From positions 1 to 11,488 of the forward strand of contig CALFRR010000031.1 of NCBI GenBank assembly GCA_937919435.1: DNA of 11,488 nucleotides, read 5' to 3'. Position 1 is the stretch's first letter. The number at the start of each line of letters is the position of its first letter. Source of the DNA: an uncultured Alphaproteobacteria bacterium. GTDB taxonomy: Bacteria; Pseudomonadota; Alphaproteobacteria; Rhizobiales; Ancalomicrobiaceae. Both the position numbers and the translations under genes were made by a program. Positions 6,880 through 11,488 of the stretch are shown here, piece after piece. The notes beneath the pieces were generated by a model. The model saw only the letters and a list, made by a program, of their open reading frames with translations. It had not been told where the DNA came from and made no database searches.

Positions 6880-7530
6880 ATGGCGATCGTCGCGATCACC
6901 CAGGACCAGATCCGCAGCCTCGCTCCGCGGGCGCTGCCCGCCTATCTCGCCGCCTTCGCCCGTGCCGATCTCGATCTGCCGCCCCACGGCATCGACGCGA
7001 CGCCGCTCAGGGTCGCCCACTTCGTCGCCCAGGTGCTGCACGAGACCGGCGATCTGACGATCACCGTCGAGAGCACCAACTATTCCGCCGCCCGCCTGCT
7101 CGAGGTGTTCCCGCGCCGCTTCACCGCCGAGACCGCGGCCCGTTTCGCCCATCGCCCGCACGAGATCGCCGAGCGCGTCTACGGCGGGCGGATGGGCAAC
7201 GGCCCGGAAGGCTCCGGCGACGGCGCCCGCTTCGTCGGCCGCGGCCTCCTGCAACTGACCGGCCGCGAGAACTACGAGCGATACGGCCGCCGCCTCGGCG
7301 TCGCCCTCGACCGCCGGCCCGACCTCGCCGTCTCCTCGGAATGGGCGCTGAAGATCGCGGCGGCGGAATGGGCGGCGAGCGGCCGGGCCGGCCTCTCCTG
7401 CAACGAACTCGCCGACCGCGACGACCTCGTCGGAGTGACCCGGGCGATCAACGGCGGCACCATCGGCCTCGCCTCGCGCCGCGCCTGCTTGGCCCGGACG
7501 AAGAAGATCTGGTGTGCCGCGCTCACATGA
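6880..7530 (+). CDS. Glycoside hydrolase family 19 protein (chitinase/endolysin-like)
   Basis: 216 residues, essentially only the GH19 catalytic domain. The pattern follows phage-type and chromosomal GH19 lysozyme-like proteins. HFVAQVLHETG (47-57) gives the proposed general acid Glu55. YSAARLLEVFPRRFT (68-82) follows, then ERVYGGRMGN (98-107), GDGARFVGRGLLQLTGREN (113-131) and INGG (190-193). GH19 enzymes cleave beta-1,4 links in chitin or peptidoglycan. Bacterial proteins of this compact type are usually cell-wall hydrolases. There is no signal peptide, no membrane segment and no binding domain, so it would need a holin, another export route or cell lysis to act. The start has GGAGA and a 6-nt spacer. 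No other phage genes are nearby. Its last 8 bp overlap the end of dprA on the other strand. Confidence 0.87.
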   Translation: MAIVAITQDQIRSLAPRALPAYLAAFARADLDLPPHGIDATPLRVAHFVAQVLHETGDLTITVESTNYSAARLLEVFPRRFTAETAARFAHRPHEIAERVYGGRMGNGPEGSGDGARFVGRGLLQLTGRENYERYGRRLGVALDRRPDLAVSSEWALKIAAAEWAASGRAGLSCNELADRDDLVGVTRAINGGTIGLASRRACLARTKKIWCAALT

Positions 7531-8683
7531 GGAGCGACACCCGCCCGCCGCGATGCCGCTCGAGCCGCCCGGCCAGCGCCAGTTCCATCAGGATCAGTTG
7601 CAGCACGCCCATCCCGACCCCGGTCGCCCGCAGGATCTCGTCGATCCCGACCGGCGTCGGCCCGAGCGCTTCGACCACCAGCCGGCGGGCGTCGTCGGAG
7701 GCGTCGAGCGGCCGTTCGAAGCCGTCCTCGCCCGGCTCGTCGATCCGCCCGTCGGCGGATCGCCCGAGGATCGGCGCCAGCACCTCGATCACGTGCTCGA
7801 CCGCCGCACAGAGCGTCGCGCCGTTGCGGATCAGGTCGTTGGTGCCCTCGGTCCGCGGGTCGAGCGGACTGCCCGGCACCGCGAACACCTCGCGGCCCTG
7901 TTCGGCGGCGAACCGGGCGGTGTGCAGCGATCCCGAGCGGCGCGCCGCCTCGACCACCACCACGCCCAGCGCGATCCCGGAGACCAGCCGATTGCGGCGC
8001 GGGAAGTCGCGGGCGCGCGGCTCCCAGCCGAACGGCATCTCCGACACCAGCGCCCCGCCGGTCTCGACGATCCGCCGTGCCAGCCCCTCGTTCTCCGGCG
8101 GATAGAGCCGGTCGAGCCCACCGGCGAAGACGGCGATGGTGCCGGTGTCGAGACCGGCCTCGTGGGCGGCGGCGTCGATCCCGCGGGCCAGCCCCGAGAC
8201 GATCACGAAGCCGGCCGCGCCCAGCCCCTGGCCGACGAGGCCGGCGAACTTGCGCCCGGCGAGCGAGGCGTTGCGGGCCCCGACGATCGCCACCGCCGGC
8301 CGCCGGCAGACCCCGGCCCCGCCTTTCACCGAAAGGATCGGCGGCGCCCCTTCGATGGTGGCGAGCCGGATCGGATAGTCGGGCTCGCCGAGCGCCACGA
8401 ACCGCGCCCCGAAGGCCGCCGCGGTGGCGATCTCGGCGGCGACCTCGCCTTCCGAGGCGATCCGGATGCGTCCGCGCGCGCCGCCGCGGCGGGCGAGATC
8501 GGGCAGCGCCGCGAGCGCCGCGGCGGCCGAGCCGAAGTGATTGACCAATTCGCGGAAGGTGACCGGCCCGACGTTCTCCGACCGGATCAGCCGGAGCCAC
8601 AGCGCCCGGGTCGCCTCCGACAACGGCGGCCGCCCGGATCCTTCGGCCTCTGCGGCCACTCCGTCGAAGGCGGGCCCGCGCAC
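7523..8683 (-). CDS. dprA: DNA-processing protein DprA
   Basis: 386 residues from a GTG start. DprA binds ssDNA entering by transformation and loads RecA. It is widespread even in bacteria not known to be competent. An N-terminal SAM-like region (about 25-65, LWLRLIRSENVGPVTFREL) precedes the Rossmann-like domain. This carries VAIVGARNAS (131-140), SGLARGIDAAAH (163-174), FPRRNRLVSG (227-236), GSLHTARFAAEQGREVF (251-267) and GTNDLIRNGA (280-289). A C-terminal winged-helix segment (about 335-386) is present, as in many proteobacteria. The GTG has GAGGAG with a 7-nt spacer. An upstream ATG at 8752 would lie upstream of the predicted promoter. plsY and topA, frequent neighbours of dprA in this class, are absent here. 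Confidence 0.95.
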   Translation of the reverse strand: MRGPAFDGVAAEAEGSGRPPLSEATRALWLRLIRSENVGPVTFRELVNHFGSAAAALAALPDLARRGGARGRIRIASEGEVAAEIATAAAFGARFVALGEPDYPIRLATIEGAPPILSVKGGAGVCRRPAVAIVGARNASLAGRKFAGLVGQGLGAAGFVIVSGLARGIDAAAHEAGLDTGTIAVFAGGLDRLYPPENEGLARRIVETGGALVSEMPFGWEPRARDFPRRNRLVSGIALGVVVVEAARRSGSLHTARFAAEQGREVFAVPGSPLDPRTEGTNDLIRNGATLCAAVEHVIEVLAPILGRSADGRIDEPGEDGFERPLDASDDARRLVVEALGPTPVGIDEILRATGVGMGVLQLILMELALAGRLERHRGGRVSLLM

Positions 8684-8690
8684 CTTCGCT

Positions 8691-8696
8691 CTCCTC
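8691..8696 (-). promoter_or_regulatory. Ribosome binding site that decides the GTG start of dprA
   Basis: GAGGAG on the minus strand with a 7-nt spacer to GTG at 8683. It outcompetes the in-frame ATG at 8752, which has no comparable site. Confidence 0.7.
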
Positions 8697-8710
8697 GCTG
8701 CGATCGGTGC

Positions 8711-8739
8711 ACTATGGCGAACCCGACCGAGCCGCACAA
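8711..8739 (-). promoter_or_regulatory. Possible promoter of dprA
   Basis: On the minus strand, TTGTGC (8734-8739) and CATAGT (8711-8716) are separated by 17 nt. The -10 matches 4 of 6 positions and the -35 matches the TTG core. Transcription would start near 8704, about 20 nt before the GTG. Confidence 0.4.
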
Positions 8740-8763
8740 CCACCGAGCGCATGCGACGTGTGA

Positions 8764-8796
8764 CCGCGCCGACCGTCGACCCGACGGACGGCGCGG
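8764..8796 (-). terminator. Strong hairpin after the YhcH-family gene, probable terminator
   Basis: CCGCGCCG and CCGTCG pair with CGACGG and CGGCGCGG across an ACC loop (GGT on the minus strand). This gives 14 pairs with a single A-A mismatch. It starts 14 nt after the YhcH-family stop and ends before the predicted dprA promoter. No T-tract follows on the minus strand, so it may end transcription only with help or act as a 3' stabiliser. Confidence 0.45.
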
Positions 8797-8810
8797 ACCG
8801 GTGGCGGTCG

Positions 8811-9281
8811 TCAGTCGCCGAGGCGGATCTTCACCACCACCTTGCGCACCGCCGAGGGGGTTCCGGCCGCCACCCGCGGACGATGGATGTCCCAGGGGTG
8901 GAACACCGCCCAGCCGCCGGCCTCCAGCAGTACGTCGGTCTCGTTCGCCGGATCGGCGAAGAAGGCGATGTCGGCCGGCGTGTCGCGGCGGTCGTCGACC
9001 ACTTCGGCCGAGGCGAGCAGCGGTGCCTGCCCGATGATCTCGCGGCCGGAGGCGACGAACTGGATGTCGAGGTGGGTGCGATGGGTCTCCGGACGGCACT
9101 CAGCCTTGGGCAGCGTCTCGTAGTCCTGGACCAGCGCGAAGATCTCGTCGCCGTCGACGTCGATCCGGCCCGGCGCCAGCTTCGCGAAGTCGGTCTCGGC
9201 GAGGAACCGCAGGCCGCGGGCGAGCTTCGGCGGCAGGATGCCGAGATCGTGTGCGAGATTGGCGATGTGACCGGAAATCAT
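8811..9281 (-). CDS. YhcH/YjgK/YiaL-family (EbgC-like) protein
   Basis: 156 residues with a single cupin-like beta-sandwich domain. Family marks are ETHRTHLDIQ (65-74) near the centre, FHPWDIHRP (127-135), and VRKVVVKI (145-152) at the end. The clustered Glu65, His67, His70, Asp72 and His133 are the expected metal/ligand site. Relatives (E. coli YhcH, EbgC, YiaL) sit in operons for sialic acid, beta-galactosides or rare sugars. They are thought to act on sugar anomers or sugar acids, but exact reactions are mostly unknown. The start has AGGAGG with a 9-nt spacer. The gene follows the GntR regulator by 154 nt in the same direction and faces the rraA operon across it. I infer a role in the same sugar-acid pathway. 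Confidence 0.88.
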   Translation of the reverse strand: MISGHIANLAHDLGILPPKLARGLRFLAETDFAKLAPGRIDVDGDEIFALVQDYETLPKAECRPETHRTHLDIQFVASGREIIGQAPLLASAEVVDDRRDTPADIAFFADPANETDVLLEAGGWAVFHPWDIHRPRVAAGTPSAVRKVVVKIRLGD

Positions 9282-9302
9282 CGGGGGCTTCCTCCTTGTG
9301 GC

Positions 9303-9346
9303 GGGCGCTCCTCCGGACGAGGACCGGCGTCCGCTCGTCGGCGCCC
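9303..9346 (-). other. Stem-loop between the GntR regulator and the YhcH-family gene
   Basis: GGGCGC/GCGCCC (outer, 6 bp) and GACGAG/CTCGTC (inner, 6 bp) form a hairpin with an asymmetric internal loop and a 12-nt top loop. It lies 21 nt before the YhcH-family ATG. On the minus strand it could lower readthrough from the regulator gene or structure the leader. Confidence 0.35.
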
Positions 9347-9435
9347 CTTTCCTACACCCTCCGCCGGTCCGGTACAGCCCGCCCGGCCCGCCGCTTCCGG
9401 CGCCGCGGCCAACCGCCGCGTCGCGCGTCGGCGCA

Positions 9436-10218
9436 TCAGCTCCGGTCGGCCTCGCCGCCGCGGCCGACCGAGGCGGGCACGATCGCGCCGAACATCACCC
9501 GGATCGCATCGTCGAAATGGCGCTGCATCGCCGCCGTCGCCGCATCCGCGTCACGTGCCACGATCGTCGCGACCAACTCCTCGTGGAGCCTCTGGACGCG
9601 GTGGAGTTCCGGCGTCGCCGCCCAGCGTTCGATGCCGACCGTCATCGACCGTTGGAAGATCTGACGGAACGCCTCCACCAGCATCTGGTAGAGCGGATTG
9701 CCGGTCGCTTCGGCGAGGGTCAGATGGAGCCGCACGTCGAAGTCGATGTAGCCGGGGAAATCGTCGAGCCGGACCGCCATCTCGCCGACGATCCTCTGCA
9801 ACTCCGCCGCCTGAGCGTCGCTGCGCCGGGTCGCGGCGAGCCCGACCATGGCGATCTCGATGCCGCGGCGCATCTCCATCACGTGGCCGACGTCGACCTG
9901 GCCGATCAGCACCGCGTTCTCGATGACGTTGCGCAGGATCGCCCCTTCCAGCGGACTGACCGTCGCCCGCCGTCCGACCGCCATCTCGATCAGCCCGGTG
10001 GCGGCGAGCGTCTTCATCGCCTCGCGCACGATCGGCCGGCTGATGCCGAGGTCCTCGGCGATCCGCGTCTCGCTCGGCAACCGGTCGCCGGGACGCAGAC
10101 CGTTGCGGGCGATGTGGTCGCGCAGATGGGCGATCACCCGATCGGCCCGCGACTCGCCGGCCTCGCGGCCGCCGAGCAGCTCTCTCGAGAGTTCGTTCGG
10201 TTCGGACAAGGGTCGCAC
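9436..10218 (-). CDS. GntR-family transcriptional regulator, FadR subfamily (FCD domain)
   Basis: 260 residues from a GTG start. The winged-helix DNA-binding domain covers about 25-90. It includes LRPGDRLPSETRIAEDLGIS followed by RPIVREAMKTLAATGLIE (41-78), the GntR signature. The helical FCD ligand domain covers about 95-245. It keeps the metal ligands Asp161 and His165 (in DVRLH), His212 (RLHEEL) and His234. FadR-type regulators with this metal site usually sense small organic or sugar acids and repress neighbouring genes. The GTG at 10218 has GAGG with a 6-nt spacer. Another in-frame GTG (10296) would add 26 atypical residues. The gene is divergent from rraA and upstream of the YhcH-family gene. 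FadR-like operator sequences in the gap suggest autoregulation and control of the rraA operon. The effector is unknown. Confidence 0.92.
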   Translation of the reverse strand: MRPLSEPNELSRELLGGREAGESRADRVIAHLRDHIARNGLRPGDRLPSETRIAEDLGISRPIVREAMKTLAATGLIEMAVGRRATVSPLEGAILRNVIENAVLIGQVDVGHVMEMRRGIEIAMVGLAATRRSDAQAAELQRIVGEMAVRLDDFPGYIDFDVRLHLTLAEATGNPLYQMLVEAFRQIFQRSMTVGIERWAATPELHRVQRLHEELVATIVARDADAATAAMQRHFDDAIRVMFGAIVPASVGRGGEADRS

Positions 10219-10224
10219 ACTCCA

Positions 10225-10228
10225 CCTC
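10225..10228 (-). promoter_or_regulatory. Ribosome binding site supporting the GTG start of the GntR regulator
   Basis: GAGG with a 6-nt spacer to GTG at 10218 on the minus strand. The upstream candidate GTG at 10296 has only a GGCGG-type sequence. Confidence 0.5.
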
Positions 10229-10338
10229 GCGGATCGCCCGCCCGGGACGCCGGTCCTTCGATACCAGCCGGATTCGGTCGCGGTTGCAATCGCCACCGCC
10301 GCGGACGGGAGATTCGGGCGCCGATTCCACGGATCGAG

Positions 10339-10347
10339 AAAATACCA
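10339..10347 (-). promoter_or_regulatory. Possible extended -10 promoter of the GntR regulator gene
   Basis: The minus strand reads TGGTATTTT: a TGn extension plus TATTTT, matching the -10 at 4 of 6. It lies in an A/T-rich patch that is rare in this window. It would start near 10332. The operator-like site at 10350-10360 falls between its -10 and -35 zones, fitting autorepression. Confidence 0.3.
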
Positions 10348-10349
10348 TC

Positions 10350-10394
10350 TTGCCTGACAGGTTGGATCGGCTCAGGATCAAACCTGTCTTACAG
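10350..10394. promoter_or_regulatory. Predicted operator region for the FadR-type regulator
   Basis: TTGCCTGACAG (10350-10360) and CTGTCTTACAG (10384-10394) share 8 of 11 bases and have centres 34 bp apart. The second is a dyad, CTGT-CTT-ACAG, of the form TGT-N3-ACA, the spacing bound by FadR-type GntR proteins. They overlap a larger 33-bp imperfect dyad (10356-10388): 13-bp arms with 12 matches around a 7-nt centre, including GACAGGTT and AACCTGTC. Position between divergent genes supports control of both directions. Confidence 0.55.
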
Positions 10395-10771
10395 CACGAC
10401 CCTCTCCCCGGTTCCGCCCGGTCCCGAGAGGGCTCGTCGGGGCCGCATCGACGCCTTCGGCGCCGGACGCCGCCCCCGGAACGACCGCGGGCTTCGGCCG
10501 TGGCCGATCGGAGATGCCGATCGGCGGGGCGCCGGCTCGCGACACGCCGTGCCTCCCCGGAACGCCAGGGGAGAAAAGCCGAGTGCCCCTGACGCTCGGC
10601 CGGAGCGGAGGTTTCGCCCACCTCCGCTCCAACTTTCGTGTCCGACGTCGACCGACGCCGGACGGGTGTCGCACGATGCCGCTGGCGCCCCTGCGCCGGT
10701 CGGTTCATCCTGACGGCACGGTCGGACCATCGCGCCGCGCGAGACGGCGCAGGAACTCTTTCGGAGACGAC
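10395..10771 (+). other. Long non-coding leader upstream of rraA with several stem-loops
   Basis: 377 nt without a recognisable protein. The rraA frame stays open back to 10514, but that translation is Arg/Pro-rich and matches nothing I know. Stem-loops seen: CAGGGG/CCCCTG (10566-10591), GCCGAG/CTCGGC (10578-10600, incompatible with the first as a simple hairpin), an 11-bp hairpin (10602-10630), and GCGCCG/CGGCGC (10732-10750) just before the rraA ribosome site. I recognise no known riboswitch class. Confidence 0.45.
10602..10630 (+). other. Perfect 11-bp hairpin, attenuator- or sRNA-terminator-like
   Basis: GGAGCGGAGGT pairs fully with ACCTCCGCTCC across a 7-nt loop (TTCGCCC). AACTTTCG follows, so there is only a short T-run. 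It sits 142 nt before rraA and could be a transcription attenuator, the 3' end of a small RNA, or a leftover terminator. Confidence 0.45.
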
Positions 10772-11425
10772 ATGAACGACGCCGAACTCTTCGCGCTGGT
10801 GAAGGCCGAACTCTACACGCCGGTGATCGGCGACATCCTCGACGATCTCGGCAGCTACCACCGCTTCCTGCCGCAGCCGATCCAGCCGATGAAGGAAGAG
10901 ATGAAGCTGGTCGGCCGGGCGATGCCGGTCCTGATGATCGACGTCTACGGCCGGCAGGCCGAGCCCTTCGGCAAGCTGACCGAGGCCCTCGACCAGCTCG
11001 AGTCGGGCGAGATCTATCTCGCCGCCGGCGGCACCATGCGCTGCGCCTACTGGGGCGAGATCCTGACCGCCACGGCGCGCACCCGCGGCGCCGTCGGCGC
11101 GGTCGTCGACGGCTTCCATCGCGACACCCCGCAGGTCCTCTCCCAGAACTGGCCGGTGTTCAGCCGCGGCCGCTTCGCCCAGGATTCCGGCGTGCGCACC
11201 AAGGTCGTCGACTACCGCTGCCCGATCGAGATCGGCAACGTCTGGATCGAGCCCGGCGATCTGGTGGTCGGCGATCTCGACGGCGTGCTGGTGGTGCCGA
11301 AGGCGCTCGAGGCGGAGGTGATCGAGCGGGCGCTCGCCAAGGCGCGCGGCGAGAAGCTGGTGCGCAAGGAGATCGAGGCCGGCCTCTCGTCGACCGACGC
11401 CTTCCGCAAATACGGCATCCTCTGA
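10772..11425 (+). CDS. RraA-family protein (HMG/CHA aldolase-like, sugar-acid associated)
   Basis: 217 residues, full length for the RraA/class II pyruvate-aldolase fold. YTPVIGDILDDLG (15-27) is the family N-terminus. The active-site region runs from WGEILTATARTRG (94-106) to DGFHRD (113-118), giving the glycine-spacer-Arg-Asp motif (G95, R117, D118). GDLDGVLVVP (167-176) is the second conserved segment. After the RD pair the sequence is TPQ, so Gln121 stands where aldolases of this fold have an acidic residue. Catalysis may differ from HMG aldolase. This reading, and the uxaA-like gene beginning 12 nt after the stop, argue for a sugar-acid enzyme rather than the RNase E inhibitor RraA. The start has GGAG with a 5-nt spacer. 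It is the first gene of a divergent operon opposite the FadR-type regulator. Confidence 0.87.
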   Translation: MNDAELFALVKAELYTPVIGDILDDLGSYHRFLPQPIQPMKEEMKLVGRAMPVLMIDVYGRQAEPFGKLTEALDQLESGEIYLAAGGTMRCAYWGEILTATARTRGAVGAVVDGFHRDTPQVLSQNWPVFSRGRFAQDSGVRTKVVDYRCPIEIGNVWIEPGDLVVGDLDGVLVVPKALEAEVIERALAKARGEKLVRKEIEAGLSSTDAFRKYGIL

Positions 11426-11437
11426 GGAGCACACCGG

Positions 11438-11488
11438 GTGAGCATCGTCGCCTTCCGTATCGACCCGCGCGACAACGTCGCCACTCTG
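11438..11488 (+). CDS. UxaA-family (SAF-domain) dehydratase subunit, N-terminal 17 residues only
   Basis: The frame opens at GTG after GGAG with an 8-nt spacer, the ribosome site abutting the rraA stop, and runs off the right edge. The visible peptide, VSIVAFRIDPRDNVATL, resembles the start of the SAF domain in altronate/galactarate dehydratase small subunits (pattern I-x-P-x-D-N-V). Tight coupling to rraA implies a shared pathway for a hexuronate- or aldarate-type sugar acid. With 17 residues the call rests on motif and context. Confidence 0.6.
   Translation, partial: MSIVAFRIDPRDNVATL

Noticed and set aside
6880..7530. GH19 gene as evidence of a prophage
   Set aside because: No integrase, capsid, tail or holin gene, no attachment-site repeats, and base composition like the neighbours.
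10514..10771. N-terminal extension of the RraA-family protein by 86 residues
   Set aside because: The frame is open, but the peptide is Arg/Pro/Gly-rich, covers strong hairpins and has no homologous look. The ATG at 10772 has a good ribosome site and gives the family length.
9551..11434. A 627-codon open frame on the minus strand across the gntR-rraA region
   Set aside because: It is antisense to rraA and out of frame with the regulator. Its translation is Arg/Ala/Asp-rich with no family pattern. Long antisense frames are expected at this GC content.

Overview
High-GC chromosomal DNA that looks like an alphaproteobacterium, most likely Hyphomicrobiales. The basis is very strong G/C preference at third codon positions, GTG and TTG starts, and the gene order yajC-secD-secF-Mth938-squalene/phytoene synthase, which is typical of that class. 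The genus cannot be fixed from this window. I see no tRNA, rRNA, CRISPR array, insertion sequence or prophage block.

Layout. (1) Positions 1-4352, minus strand: a translocon operon read yajC, secD, secF, then a DUF498/Mth938-like protein, then a squalene/phytoene synthase-family protein that runs off the left edge. A good sigma-70-type promoter lies upstream of yajC. The last two proteins are relatives of the mitochondrial complex I assembly factors NDUFAF3 and NDUFAF6. (2) Positions 4605-7530, plus strand: a DUF815 ATPase (TTG start), a DinB-family protein with a heavily structured leader, the ruvX/yqgF Holliday-junction resolvase homologue, and a GH19 chitinase/endolysin-like protein. (3) Positions 7523-8683, minus strand: dprA, tail-to-tail with the GH19 gene and overlapping it by 8 bp. 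(4) Positions 8811-11488: a probable sugar-acid catabolic locus. A YhcH/EbgC-type protein and a FadR-type GntR regulator lie on the minus strand. An RraA-family protein and the start of a UxaA-like SAF-domain protein lie on the plus strand.

How the parts work together. YajC-SecD-SecF form the accessory module of the Sec translocase. RuvX and DprA are DNA-handling housekeeping proteins. The regulator of block 4 is divergent from the rraA operon. The roughly 550-nt gap between them holds a 33-bp imperfect dyad, FadR-like operator sequences and a series of hairpins, and is the most interesting non-coding stretch here. Its inducer and substrate cannot be read from the sequence. No clearly new multi-gene system is evident. 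The items most worth a second look are the structured leaders of dinB and rraA, the divergent operator, and the co-location of two complex I assembly factor homologues with the Sec genes.
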